Of a DNA stretch of 64,000 bases, positions 46,954-55,778 are shown piece by piece. Origin of the DNA: a bacterium. GTDB taxonomy: Bacteria > Acidobacteriota > Thermoanaerobaculia > Multivoradales > J023. The stretch's first letter is position 1. The number at the start of each line of letters is the position of its first letter. Below the pieces are notes generated by a model, which did no database searches, was not told the DNA's origin, and was given only the letters and a program-made list of their open reading frames with translations. Location of the stretch: positions 1-64,000 of the forward strand of contig JAAELT010000071.1 of the NCBI GenBank assembly GCA_024226315.1, read 5' to 3'. Both the position numbers and the translations under genes were made by a program.

Positions 46954-46962
46954 TGCTATACT
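46954..46962 (+). promoter_or_regulatory. Extended -10 promoter after ftsZ
   Basis: TGCTATACT is an extended -10 element (TGnTATAnT) about 30 bp before the start codon of the exported protein at 46994. No good -35 is visible, as is common with extended -10 promoters. It would allow expression independent of the dcw cluster. Confidence 0.5.
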
Positions 46963-46993
46963 TCCGGAGATTAACCCCGCACGGGAGGCCTCC

Positions 46994-47434
46994 ATGCACC
47001 GACGAGCCCTACGCCTGATCGTTTTGACGTTGATTTTCCTGGCTGCCGCGTCCGCGGTTCACGCCGAGTATTTCACCGTAACCCTGACCAACGGCACGAG
47101 CTTCCAGACCCGCTACCGGCCGGTTCCCGCCGAATGGGACGAGAGCGTCGTGATGATCAGTACCGACACCGGCAACTGGATCGGTCTGTATGAGGACGAG
47201 ATCGCCGACGTCACCTCCCACGCCGAGATCACCGGTTTCGGATATCAGCTCGACACCACCACGCTGTTCGTCGGCTGGGTACCGGGCGACGAGCTCGAGG
47301 AAGAGAAGGACGAGAGCGCTCCGAATCTCGAGGAGATGTTTCCCGAGCCCGAGGCATCGTTCTCACTCGATCAGTTCGTCGATGTTCCGGGGTCCGAGGG
47401 CGGCGGCATCGGCAACATGGACATCGACAACTAG
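46994..47434 (+). CDS. Small exported acidic protein
   Basis: The 146-residue product has a signal peptide (IVLTLIFLAAASAVHA) and a mature part starting EYFTVTLTNGTSFQTRYRP, a beta-rich stretch of SH3-like appearance. The C-terminal half is acidic (EEEKDESAPNLEEMFPEPEA). No domain is recognisable with certainty. GGGAGG lies five bases before the ATG. It is 56 bp after ftsZ with its own promoter and is probably co-transcribed with the next membrane protein. Confidence 0.75.
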   Translation: MHRRALRLIVLTLIFLAAASAVHAEYFTVTLTNGTSFQTRYRPVPAEWDESVVMISTDTGNWIGLYEDEIADVTSHAEITGFGYQLDTTTLFVGWVPGDELEEEKDESAPNLEEMFPEPEASFSLDQFVDVPGSEGGGIGNMDIDN

Positions 47435-47456
47435 GGAGTCGTTCCACGAGGCGTTC

Positions 47457-47663
47457 ATGAGCCGCAGGTGGCTCCTGCCAGTCGTGGGCGCGGCGGGCGC
47501 CTTCGTGGCGTACCTGCTCGGCGCGGGCTATCAGTGGCAGCTGGCGTTGCTCACCGCTACCGCCATCGGAGCCCTGGTCTACTCGGCCCAGGTCACCTGG
47601 ACGCGCATGAATCGTCTCCTCCGGGGGCCGGATCGAGGCGAGGAGCCCGAGGAGGGATCATAG
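47457..47663 (+). CDS. Small membrane protein
   Basis: The 68-residue product has two short hydrophobic segments (LLPVVGAAGAFVAYLLGAGY and LALLTATAIGALVYSAQV) and an acidic/basic tail (RGPDRGEEPEEG). GAGG lies six bases before the ATG. It follows the exported protein by 22 bp. No family is recognised. Confidence 0.65.
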   Translation: MSRRWLLPVVGAAGAFVAYLLGAGYQWQLALLTATAIGALVYSAQVTWTRMNRLLRGPDRGEEPEEGS

Positions 47664-47670
47664 ATTCGCT

Positions 47671-47829
47671 TCAGGGTGGCCGTCCGGGGGTCTCTTTCCA
47701 CGGAAAGACCGCCAGCGCTCCCGCCAACACGAGATGAATCCATCCGCCCGCGGCGAAACCCGTCATGAGCAGAACCATCCAGCACGAGAGCAGGGTACAA
47801 GCCACGAGCAGGCGCGATCGACTCGACAT
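47671..47829 (-). CDS. Small membrane protein, lmo0937/DUF5670-like
   Basis: A 52-codon frame encodes two hydrophobic segments: RLLVACTLLSCWMVLLMTGF and, after AAGG, WIHLVLAGALAVF. The phrase GFAAGGWIHLVLAGAL resembles the GGFIHILLVIA signature of the small lmo0937/DUF5670 membrane protein family. The function of that family is unknown. Its start overlaps head to head with the start of the plus-strand lipoprotein, and its ribosome site is weak. It is convergent with the gene before it. The match in pattern and the Trp/Ile/His placement make coding likely. Confidence 0.55.
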   Translation of the reverse strand: MSSRSRLLVACTLLSCWMVLLMTGFAAGGWIHLVLAGALAVFPWKETPGRPP

Positions 47830-48313
47830 GAGATGGTCCGAGCATAGCATCGCCGGGGTGTCTCGCCCGTGGCGCTGGGTGGCGGTCGCGATCCTCGCGC
47901 TGTCACTCGGCTGCCGTGGTGGCTCGGACGAGGAAGATCGGCCACAGGTCGAGACGGTCGACGTCGCACCGTCGCTTCAGATTACGACCGAGGAAGATGA
48001 GACCGCGGTCGAGCGTCCTCCGGCCCTGGTCGGCCTCATGCCGGGGGACTTCCCGCCCGACCTGCCGCTCTATCTGCCCGCCAGCCTGATCGACTTCGGC
48101 ACCACCGACGACGGTTGGCGCTACGTCGACCTTCTGACGCCGGATTCCCAGACGAAGGTCGAGGGTGAGCTCGGCGCCATGGCGCGGGAGAAGGGATGGG
48201 CGGCCGACGGCACCGGCGGCGCCGCGACTCTGCGCAAGGGCAGCCAGCGCGTGCGGCTCCGGATCGAGGACGCCCGACCGGGGACGGTCTACCGGTACGA
48301 GTATCGGCTCTGA
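47828..48313 (+). CDS. Predicted lipoprotein of unknown function
   Basis: The 161-residue product has a signal sequence with lipobox LSLGC. An acidic linker follows, then a compact domain (LMPGDFPPDLPLYLPASLID through TLRKGSQRVRLRIEDARPGT to YEYRL). It resembles small periplasmic domains in other lipoproteins but I cannot name it. A GTG at 47858 directly before SRPWRWVAVAIL is an equally good start and would avoid overlap with the minus-strand membrane protein. The RDD gene converges on it 9 bp downstream. Confidence 0.7.
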   Translation: MRWSEHSIAGVSRPWRWVAVAILALSLGCRGGSDEEDRPQVETVDVAPSLQITTEEDETAVERPPALVGLMPGDFPPDLPLYLPASLIDFGTTDDGWRYVDLLTPDSQTKVEGELGAMAREKGWAADGTGGAATLRKGSQRVRLRIEDARPGTVYRYEYRL

Positions 48314-48322
48314 TGTGGGATA

Positions 48323-49015
48323 TCAGCCAGCCAGCGTCTCGGAGTTGCTCAGGCGGTCAGTGAAGCTGCGGTTGGTTGTGAGAGCCAGCAGCAACGGCAG
48401 ACCGCCGAGGGCCAGGGTGACGACGGCCCCGAGCCAGCGCCGGAAGGTCTGGCCGAACGTCAACGGCTCACCTTCGGAAGTCCGCGCCACATGGCCGACC
48501 CAGGCCATGCCCGGGGTCTGACCCCAGAAGGCCAGAGGCACGACCCAGTACAGGAAAGAAAACACCGTCGCCAGCAGGGCGAAGGGCTTCCAGTCGGCTA
48601 GCGAGACCGCGATTCCCAGGGTGTGGCAGGCCGCCACCGCGAGAGCGAGCATCACGAGCTGAACGGTCAGGTCGGCCAGGCTGGCCAGCAGCCGGTCGCC
48701 GAGAAGCACCCGGTCGTTCGAAAGGGCCGCGTCTGCAGGAATCACGGTGTCTCCGCGGGCCGCCGCGTCCCCACGAAGCACCGTATCTCCACCAAGCACC
48801 GCGTCGGACACTTCGGCGTCGCCCTTCGCGGGCGCCGCCGCTTCGGGCTCGGGATCCCCGCTCTTGCCGGAAGACGCCTGTCTTGCGAAGATGCTCGTCG
48901 GTGCCGGCGTCGCCGCCACCTGTTCGGCCCCCAGGCCATCCTCCGTGGATTCCGACTGAAGGGGCAGGTCGAACAGCGGCAGCTCCGAGCCCCGGGAACG
49001 CTTGCGTTTACCCAT
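48323..49015 (-). CDS. RDD family membrane protein
   Basis: The 230-residue protein has a basic start (MGKRKRSRG) and a variable Ala/Asp-rich region to about residue 105. It then has an RDD domain with three membrane segments: RLLASLADLTVQLVMLALAV, ALLATVFSFLYWVVPLAFWG and the C-terminal WLGAVVTLALGGLPLLLAL. The family motifs FWGQTPGMAWVG and EPLTFGQTFRRWLG are intact. RDD proteins are of mixed or unknown function, some possibly in transport. It follows the large TPR gene by 24 bp on the same strand. Confidence 0.85.
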   Translation of the reverse strand: MGKRKRSRGSELPLFDLPLQSESTEDGLGAEQVAATPAPTSIFARQASSGKSGDPEPEAAAPAKGDAEVSDAVLGGDTVLRGDAAARGDTVIPADAALSNDRVLLGDRLLASLADLTVQLVMLALAVAACHTLGIAVSLADWKPFALLATVFSFLYWVVPLAFWGQTPGMAWVGHVARTSEGEPLTFGQTFRRWLGAVVTLALGGLPLLLALTTNRSFTDRLSNSETLAG

Positions 49016-49039
49016 AGCGACGCCGGCCTCTCGCGCTGG

Positions 49040-51436
49040 TCACCGCGAGGGCAGGTACTTCACGAAGATGCGGTAGAGCAGATCCTTCGGTCTCTGCACG
49101 TAGGTCTGCGCGAACAGTCGCATCCTCTGCAGCTCTTCGTTGTCGGGCTGCACCTCGAGGGCCTCTTTGAGCTTCCTGGCCGCGCCCTGGGCGTTCCCTC
49201 GCTGCAGATCGCTCAAGGCCAGGTTGTAGTAGGAGTCCACGAGCAGGCGCTCGATGTCCCGGTTGTTCGGATCAGTTTCCCGCTGACGCCACAATTCCGG
49301 AATGATCGCGGCGTACTGACCCTCGTCGAACAGCTTGATCTCGTCCTCCAGCAACTCGAGCTGATCATCGCCCTCCAGCTTCAGCTGCCGATCCGCCTCC
49401 TCGAGAGGCATGATCTTGCTTGCTCGAGCGAAGTACTTGCGTGCACGGATGTGGCGACCCTGTTGATGTGCGTCCCGGGCCGCGCCCACCAGCATGGTGA
49501 ATCGCTCACGCTGTTCTTCCGATGGCCCCGCCTCCACGGGATCGGGGGCCTCGACCAGGGCCTTCCACTGAGCGATGAGTGCCTGGGCGTCTTCATAGAT
49601 CGGATCCTGGGCCTGGATCCGTTCCAACATGAGGATCGCGTTCTCGGTGTTGCCGCCCTCGTGCATCTTGGTCGCTCGCTCGATCGGATCGACCTTGGGC
49701 GGTTGCGCCATCTGTTGCGGCAGCTCCTGATTGGGAAACAGGTCGTCCCACTTGATCATCAGAAACGCGACCAGGCCGATCGCCCCGAGGAGCACCGCGG
49801 CGCCCACGGCGACGATCCTCATGTCGGTCTTCTTGACCACCACCACCCGATCGCGCTCCACGGCGGCCGCCAGTGACGGGCTTGCACCTTCCCTTGTACC
49901 GTCGCCGGTCTCGCCCAGCTCGAGATCGCTCAAGCCCTCGACGTCGCCCGTGGAAGCGAGCGTCGGCACCTGGCCGGATTCGAGCTGCTCCAGGTACTCG
50001 CGCGCCAGGGAATGGTCCGGCTGCAGCTCCAGCACCTGGGCCAGCGAGCTCTTCGCTTCGTCTACCGAGCCGGCTTCGAGGTGTCCGGTGGCGGCGTGGA
50101 AGAATTCCTCGGCCTGGCGCTCGATCTCCGCTTTCTTGGCGCGGGCCTCCTCGATCTTGCTGGAGGCCTCGGCGTTGTCGATGTCGATCAGGAAGATCCG
50201 TGACCAGATGTCGATCGCGCCCTGGTATTCGCCGCGCTCGAACGCATCCTGGCCTTCCGCCATCAGCTGGCCGACCCGGTCCCCGCCTTCCTGGTCGTCC
50301 TCGGCGGCACCATCGTCGAAAGACAGCTCCGCGTCCAGGTTCTGCAGAGTGGCTTCCGGGGTCTCCGGCGTGTCGCCGAAGTCGAGGTCGGCCTCGAGAT
50401 CCGTGCCGCCTTCGAACGAAGTGCCGTCCTCGAACGACGGGCCGTCTTCGAAGCTGGCGTCAGCGCCTTCGAAGCTGGCATCGGCGCTTTCGAGCGTCGC
50501 ATCCGCGCCTTCGAAGGTGGCGCCGGCGCTCTCGAAGGTAGCCTCGGCTGCCGGCGCGTCGTCGGGCGGAATCGCCGCTATCGGTTTGGTTTGCCGGGGA
50601 TCGTTGGCGGCCAGCTCGGACACCATGTCGGTCCCGTCGTCGTCCGTGTCGAGCGACAGGCTCTGCTGCTGGAGTGCCAGCAGATCCTGATCGGCGGCTG
50701 CCGGCGCCGGCGGAGATTCCTGGCTCGCGAAGCCCACGACTTCCGGATGCTCGGGGTCGAGCGCGCGCGCTTTCTCCAGGTGCTTTTGCATCTCCTCGAC
50801 CTGGCCGGCCTCGCGTGCCTGCCGAGCGGACTTCAGAAACGTCTGGACGTAGGTTTCTGATTCGAGCAGGCTGTTCGCCTGCTCGACGATCTGCCGCGCC
50901 ACCGGGTCGCTCTCGAGCACTTGCTTCTGACTGGTTGCGATCTGCAGAATCTGCTCGAAATCTCGCTTGGCGAACAGATCCTGAAGCACGGTGCCGAGGC
51001 CGCTTGCCGCGGCCTGTTGTGCCGGGGCAGGAGCCGCTGGTGGCGCTGGAGCCGGAGCCGCTGGTGGCGCCGGAGTGGGAACCGCCGCGCTGGTGGCCTG
51101 ATCGTCGAAGCTGACGTCTCCGAGATCGTCGAGCGGCCCCAGGTCGTCGAGATCGTCGAGCTCTTCGAGATCGTCGAGCGCCGGCAGGTCATCGAGGGAC
51201 GGAACCGCCGGAGCCGACCTCAGGTCGTCGACCACCACGGGTCGAGTGTCCGCCTTGAGTCTGTCGACCAGGGTCCTGGCGGGCTGGAACTGTGGATCCA
51301 TCCGGAGTATGAACTCACAGCCGACGAGCGCTTCCTGGTGTCGCTCCTCAGTGATCAGCTCGAGCGTCTGCTGGAACGTGTTCGAAATCCGTTCCTGGAC
51401 GTCCTGGGCTAGCGAGGGGTTTCCTTGGTACGACAT
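49040..51436 (-). CDS. Large TPR protein with one membrane helix
   Basis: The 798-residue protein starts with a helical TPR-like segment (QQTLELITEERHQEALVGCE). An acidic Leu-Asp-rich run follows (LDDLEELDDLDDLGPLDDLG), then an Ala/Pro linker and more TPR helices. A degenerate short repeat of FEGADA/FESAGA type runs over about residues 300-350. A further TPR stretch leads to one membrane helix (IVAVGAAVLLGAIGLVAFLM) at about 540-562, and the rest is again TPR-like. It resembles large scaffold proteins of gliding or secretion-type systems in some lineages, but nothing here proves that. RDD follows on the same strand. Confidence 0.8.
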   Translation of the reverse strand: MSYQGNPSLAQDVQERISNTFQQTLELITEERHQEALVGCEFILRMDPQFQPARTLVDRLKADTRPVVVDDLRSAPAVPSLDDLPALDDLEELDDLDDLGPLDDLGDVSFDDQATSAAVPTPAPPAAPAPAPPAAPAPAQQAAASGLGTVLQDLFAKRDFEQILQIATSQKQVLESDPVARQIVEQANSLLESETYVQTFLKSARQAREAGQVEEMQKHLEKARALDPEHPEVVGFASQESPPAPAAADQDLLALQQQSLSLDTDDDGTDMVSELAANDPRQTKPIAAIPPDDAPAAEATFESAGATFEGADATLESADASFEGADASFEDGPSFEDGTSFEGGTDLEADLDFGDTPETPEATLQNLDAELSFDDGAAEDDQEGGDRVGQLMAEGQDAFERGEYQGAIDIWSRIFLIDIDNAEASSKIEEARAKKAEIERQAEEFFHAATGHLEAGSVDEAKSSLAQVLELQPDHSLAREYLEQLESGQVPTLASTGDVEGLSDLELGETGDGTREGASPSLAAAVERDRVVVVKKTDMRIVAVGAAVLLGAIGLVAFLMIKWDDLFPNQELPQQMAQPPKVDPIERATKMHEGGNTENAILMLERIQAQDPIYEDAQALIAQWKALVEAPDPVEAGPSEEQRERFTMLVGAARDAHQQGRHIRARKYFARASKIMPLEEADRQLKLEGDDQLELLEDEIKLFDEGQYAAIIPELWRQRETDPNNRDIERLLVDSYYNLALSDLQRGNAQGAARKLKEALEVQPDNEELQRMRLFAQTYVQRPKDLLYRIFVKYLPSR

Positions 51437-51580
51437 GTTCGCGGCTCTCGGGGAGCGGATGGCCGTCGGGCGGGACGACCGCTGTCGAGGATGCTCGGAG
51501 CGACTATTGCCCTGGGATGCTCGAAGCGTCTGATGATAGCAAATGGTCCGGCGCTCTCCAACCGTGCCGGTCCACGACTC

Positions 51581-53002
51581 TCAGGGCTCGGGCGTCTCCT
51601 CGAAAGCGGCCAGGAGACGGTGGGGCAGAGCGTCGAACGAGCCCGACGACATGGTGACGATCACGTCGCCCTCCCGCGCCTGACGCAGCGCCTCCGCCAG
51701 CACCTCGTCGATGCTGTCGAGGCTCGAGACCGAGACCCCGTCCTGGGCGAGATCCCGCATCAGCGCATCGACATCGAGCCGCTGTGCCGGCTCGATCCGT
51801 TGGCGGTGAAAGACCGGCGCCAGCAGCACCACGTCGGCATGAGCGAAGGCCTTGCGGTAGCCGCGGGAGAAGAAGGAGCGTCCCGCGGTCAGACTCCGCG
51901 GCTCGAACAAGGCCACGAGCCGCCGGTCGGGGTGAGCCTTGCGCAGCCCGTCGAGCGATTTCTCGACCGCCGTCGGATGATGCGCGAAATCGTCGACCAC
52001 GGTGATGCCACGGCTCGTGCCCAGCTCCTCCAGGCGCCGGCTGGCACCGCTGAACTCCGCCAGGGCGTGTCGGACGGCCGCGGCCTCCAGGCCGTGGTGG
52101 CGCGCCGCCGTCCACACCGCCAGCGCGTTGGAGACGTTGTGCTCGCCGGGCAGCGGCAGTGCCAGCGCCACCTCACCCGACTCCGTGTCCGCGACGGTGA
52201 ACCGGCTGCCGGCGGCGCTGTAGTCGACCTCGCCGAGCGGGTGGACGTCGTTGGCCTCCGCGAGGCCATAGAAGATCACCCGGCACGGGGAGTCCGCGGC
52301 CACCGTGCGGACTTGCTCCGAGTCACCGCAGGCCACCAGCAGGCCGTGTTCGGGCAGTGACCTGACCAGCCGCCGGTAGGCCTCGATCAACGCCGCGGGA
52401 TCCGGGTAGAGGTCGGCGTGGTCGTACTCGACGCTCGTCAGGATGAGCGTCTGCGGCCGGTAGTGGAGGAACTTCGGTCCGCGGTCGAAGTAGGCACAGT
52501 TGTACTCGTCGCCTTCGATGATGAAGCGGGAGCCGGTGCCGATGTGGAAGCTGCGGTCCAGGTTTTTCGGAATGCCGCCGACCAGGTAGCCGGGATCGGC
52601 GCCCGAGCGGGTCCAGGTCCAGGCGGCGATCGAGGTGGTGGTGGTCTTGCCGTGGGTGCCGGCCACGACCAGCGGCTGCCGGTCCTCCAGGAAGAAGCGC
52701 GCCACGGCCTCGGGCATCGACAGCTTCGGCAAGCCGAGCCGCTCCACCGCTTCCGCTTCCGGATTCTGTCGCGGTACCGCGTTGCCGACGATGACCAGGT
52801 CCGGCGACTCGGAAAGGTGCTCGGGGTCGTAGCCCACCAGGGGCTCGATGCCGGCTTCCTCCAGCAGCGTGCTCATCGGCGGGTAGAGCGGCCCGTCGGC
52901 ACCCCGGACCCGATGGCCGAGCTGCTGCAGCAGGCAGGCGAGGGGCGCCATGCCGGTGCCGCCGATGGCGATACAATAGATATCGAGAGAAGGAGATGGC
53001 AC
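51581..53002 (-). CDS. mpl: UDP-MurNAc:L-Ala-gamma-D-Glu-meso-DAP ligase Mpl
   Basis: The 473-residue Mur-type ligase attaches recycled murein tripeptide to UDP-MurNAc. It begins IYCIAIGGTGMAPLACLLQQ and has VVAGTHGKTTTTSIAAW, IIEGDEYNCAYFDRGPKF (typical of Mpl and distinct from MurC), VDDFAHHPTAV and FEPRS. The length and motif set separate it from the MurC at 42017. Start is GTG. It indicates that the cell recycles its wall and uses meso-DAP. The upstream 218 bp are shared with the divergent DUF1573 gene. Confidence 0.93.
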   Translation of the reverse strand: MPSPSLDIYCIAIGGTGMAPLACLLQQLGHRVRGADGPLYPPMSTLLEEAGIEPLVGYDPEHLSESPDLVIVGNAVPRQNPEAEAVERLGLPKLSMPEAVARFFLEDRQPLVVAGTHGKTTTTSIAAWTWTRSGADPGYLVGGIPKNLDRSFHIGTGSRFIIEGDEYNCAYFDRGPKFLHYRPQTLILTSVEYDHADLYPDPAALIEAYRRLVRSLPEHGLLVACGDSEQVRTVAADSPCRVIFYGLAEANDVHPLGEVDYSAAGSRFTVADTESGEVALALPLPGEHNVSNALAVWTAARHHGLEAAAVRHALAEFSGASRRLEELGTSRGITVVDDFAHHPTAVEKSLDGLRKAHPDRRLVALFEPRSLTAGRSFFSRGYRKAFAHADVVLLAPVFHRQRIEPAQRLDVDALMRDLAQDGVSVSSLDSIDEVLAEALRQAREGDVIVTMSSGSFDALPHRLLAAFEETPEP

Positions 53003-53220
53003 GGCGGCGAGGGGGGCGAGACTCTATGGCCTGGAAGACCTTATGGCCAGGGAGACCTTTTACCGCGGTTTTACCTGCGAGCTTTGCCAGCGAGTGAGGC
53101 CGAGTATAGCATTGATTTTCCGAGCACACCCGCCCCGGAGGCCACGCCTTCCGCTGGTTTCCGCTCCGCGATCATCATCGCGTTCGCACCCCTGAAGAAT
53201 AGAGAAACAAGGAGCTCCCG

Positions 53221-54246
53221 ATGCGTCGTTTCATCCCCATTCTCGTGATCCTCGCCGCGCTGGTCGCCGCCGCGACGATCGTGTCCGCGCAGGGCGAAGA
53301 AAGCCGGCCGCGGGCCGTTCCCACCGAGCCGATCAAGGATTTCGAGGTCGTCGCCAAGGGTGAGGTCATCGTCCACGAGTTCGAGATCAAGAACGAGGGC
53401 ACGGCCACGCTCGAGGTCACCGACGTCCGTCCGGCCTGTGGTTGCACCGTCGCCCAGTACGACAAGAAGATCGCGCCGGGTGCGACCGGCAAGGTCAAGG
53501 CGACGGTCAAGACCGATCACTTCGGCGGCCCGATCAGCAAGTCGATCGCGGTGTTCACCAACGACCCCGAGGCACCCAAGCTGCAGCTGGTGGTCAAGGC
53601 CAATGTCAAGCCCTACATCGCCGTGGTCCCCGGTTTCGCGCGCTACAACTACGTGCAGGGAGAGCCGACCGACGGCATCGCCCAGACGCTGTGGGCCACC
53701 GACGGTAGCGAAGTCGAGATCGTGTCGGTCAAGGCGCCGTACGATCATCTGAAGGTGAATTTCAGGGAAGCCACCGAAGAAGAGCGCCACCCGAAGGGTA
53801 TGGGTAAGCAGTGGCGTCTCGAATTCGACCTCGATTCCCAGTCGCCCGTGGGCGCCCTGCGCGACTACGTCGAGATCCGGACCAATCACCCCAAACAGAA
53901 GGTCGCCAAGATTCCGATCTCGGGCTTTGTCCGGCCCCGGCAGCACATCACGCCGCCGAACGTTGATTTTGGCCAGCTCGAAGGGGCGGCTCTGCCTCTC
54001 CAGCGCACGCTGCACTTCACCAACTTCATCACCGACTCGATCGAGCTGACCGAAGTCGAGACCCAGATCGAGGGCCTGACCGCCAAGGTCGTCGATTCCG
54101 ATCGGGACGCCGGCTACAGGTTCAAGCTGGTGTTGACCCTGAGCCCGGAGATGCCCAAGGGCGAGTTCTCCAGCAAGGTGATGATCCACACCACGGATTC
54201 GCAGAACCCGATCATCGAGCTGCCAATCAAGGGTACGATTCTCTGA
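53221..54246 (+). CDS. Exported DUF1573 protein
   Basis: The 341-residue product has a signal peptide (ILVILAALVAAATIVSA) and an Ig-like DUF1573 domain. The domain pattern is HEFEIKNEGTATLEVTDVRP, then ACGCTVAQYDKKIAPGATGK, with the conserved CGC, and FTNDPEAPKLQLVVKANVKP. A second and third Ig-like stretch follow (TNHPKQKVAKIPISGFV and HTTDSQNPIIELPIKG). DUF1573 proteins are periplasmic or surface proteins of unknown role. AAGGAG precedes the ATG. The 3' end overlaps the kynU 3' end by 20 bp. Confidence 0.9.
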   Translation: MRRFIPILVILAALVAAATIVSAQGEESRPRAVPTEPIKDFEVVAKGEVIVHEFEIKNEGTATLEVTDVRPACGCTVAQYDKKIAPGATGKVKATVKTDHFGGPISKSIAVFTNDPEAPKLQLVVKANVKPYIAVVPGFARYNYVQGEPTDGIAQTLWATDGSEVEIVSVKAPYDHLKVNFREATEEERHPKGMGKQWRLEFDLDSQSPVGALRDYVEIRTNHPKQKVAKIPISGFVRPRQHITPPNVDFGQLEGAALPLQRTLHFTNFITDSIELTEVETQIEGLTAKVVDSDRDAGYRFKLVLTLSPEMPKGEFSSKVMIHTTDSQNPIIELPIKGTIL

Positions 54247-55471
54247 TCACCTCTCCGAGCAGACCCATGCTGTCGCGCAGCTGGGCGTCCGAGAGATAGG
54301 GAGCCGGGCCGAAGCGGAGCTTGTCGGCGCGGTAGTCGGTCAAGACGCCGCGCCGTCTCAGCTCCTGGTGCAAGTGCTCGGCGTGAGGGGTTTGAAGCGC
54401 CAGGAAACCGCCGAGCTCGGCCAGCGGCACGGCCGGCAGCCGGATCGCCAGTGGGTCGACGTCGAGGCGTTCGAATGCCGCGGCCAGGGTCGCGACCTGA
54501 TGCTGGCTCACCTCGCGCAGGAGCTCCGGCGTCAGGCCCATGTCGGTGAAGAAGTCGAAGACCCGGGCGGCCCGGTAGTGGCTGGTCGGATCGTAGGTGG
54601 CGCCGGCGAAGCGGGCGGCGCCTTCTCCATAGGCGACACGGCCGCCTCCTAGCTCGCTCGAGAGCACGTCGAACTCCGCGAACCAGCCGGTGATCACGGG
54701 CCGCATCCGGCAGCCGTCGGGGACTCTCAGAAAGCAGTTGCCCTCCCCGAGCTGACAGTACTTATAGCCGCCGCCGACGATGAAAGCGCCTTCCAGGCCC
54801 TCCGAGACCAGCGAGTAGGGGATGGCGTCGAGAGCGTGGTAGACGTCGACCAGCAGCTCCGCGCCATGGCGCCCGGCGGCGATCGCCACCTCACCCAGGC
54901 CGGGCACGATGCGGGCGTTTTGAAACAACACCGCTGAGACCAGCACCGCCGCGGTCTTGTCGCAGATCGCCGCGATCAGCCCATCGGCCAGGCGCTGGGG
55001 ATCGTTCGCCGGCAGGCGCACGATCTCGACACCTTCTTCCGCCAGGCGGTCCAGTTGGCGGCGGATGGAGTGGAACTCGCCGTCGGTGGTGACCAGTCGC
55101 GGGCGATCTCGGAGCGGCAGCGCCGAGAGAAACCGCACCACCAGCTCGTGGGTATTGGCGCCGAGGGTGTAGGAGCCGGTCCGGTCGTCCATAAGGCGGG
55201 CGTATGCGGCTTTCACCTGTTCGGCCATGGCGAATGCGCGCTGCCACTTGGTGTCGGCCATTTCGACGGCGTCGTCCCACGCTCGTACCTGGCCTTCGAG
55301 AGAGCAGTCGGGCCACGCCTGATGGGAGTGGCCGGTGAGCAGCAACTGCTCGGCGACGCGAAAGCGGGAATAATGCGGCGCCAGGGCGTTGGGGCTGCGA
55401 TGCAGCGCCTCGGCGGTGATCGGGGCCGAGGCTGCAGCCGGTGAGGACTCGGCTCCGATCGTCGGGGGCAT
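54227..55471 (-). CDS. kynU: Kynureninase-like PLP enzyme
   Basis: The 414-residue class V aminotransferase-fold protein matches kynureninase, which cleaves kynurenine or hydroxykynurenine to (hydroxy)anthranilate and alanine. Landmarks are TGHSHQAWPDC near the N-terminus, YTLGANTHELVVRFLSALPL, VDVYHALDAIPYSL and the PLP-lysine region GGGYKYCQLGEGNCF. The next gene upstream encodes a shortened tryptophan 2,3-dioxygenase, so both are from the tryptophan-kynurenine pathway. A formamidase is not seen in the window. Confidence in the family is high and in the exact substrate moderate. Confidence 0.8.
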   Translation of the reverse strand: MPPTIGAESSPAAASAPITAEALHRSPNALAPHYSRFRVAEQLLLTGHSHQAWPDCSLEGQVRAWDDAVEMADTKWQRAFAMAEQVKAAYARLMDDRTGSYTLGANTHELVVRFLSALPLRDRPRLVTTDGEFHSIRRQLDRLAEEGVEIVRLPANDPQRLADGLIAAICDKTAAVLVSAVLFQNARIVPGLGEVAIAAGRHGAELLVDVYHALDAIPYSLVSEGLEGAFIVGGGYKYCQLGEGNCFLRVPDGCRMRPVITGWFAEFDVLSSELGGGRVAYGEGAARFAGATYDPTSHYRAARVFDFFTDMGLTPELLREVSQHQVATLAAAFERLDVDPLAIRLPAVPLAELGGFLALQTPHAEHLHQELRRRGVLTDYRADKLRFGPAPYLSDAQLRDSMGLLGEVIRESYP

Positions 55472-55481
55472 GAGGCTCGCC

Positions 55482-55778
55482 TCAGAGACTCGCGCGGATC
55501 GCCCAGAGATCCGGAAAGATCGGCTTGAACAGCGTGGTTTTCAGGTCCGCCGCGCCCGGCGACCCGCCGGTACCCGGCTTGCTGCCGATGGTGCGCTCGA
55601 CCATCTTGACGTGACGGTAGCGCCACTCCTGCTGTCCCTCGTCGAGGTCCATCATGCGCTCGCAGACCTGGTGGATGACCATGAACAGCATCTCGTCGTG
55701 ATCCAGCTCGTCCGTTTCGGGCACCTGCAGGTCGAGGAGCTGGTCGAGCTTCAGGTAGCTGGAGAAGGTCAGCGACAT
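55482..55778 (-). CDS. kynA: Internally deleted tryptophan 2,3-dioxygenase
   Basis: The 98-residue product joins the N-terminal part of tryptophan 2,3-dioxygenase (YLKLDQLLDLQ, HDEMLFMVIHQ) directly to its C-terminal part (EWRYRHVKMVERTIGSKPGT, LFKPIFPDLWAIR). In the Xanthomonas enzyme the catalytic His55 and haem-ligand His240 are 185 residues apart. Here the equivalents His27 and His56 are 29 apart, and Thr70 of GTGGS keeps its distance from the haem His. About 155 central residues with most haem and substrate contacts are absent, yet the frame is intact and the next gene is kynureninase. It is either an in-frame deletion pseudogene or a short variant. Confidence 0.7.
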   Translation of the reverse strand: MSLTFSSYLKLDQLLDLQVPETDELDHDEMLFMVIHQVCERMMDLDEGQQEWRYRHVKMVERTIGSKPGTGGSPGAADLKTTLFKPIFPDLWAIRASL

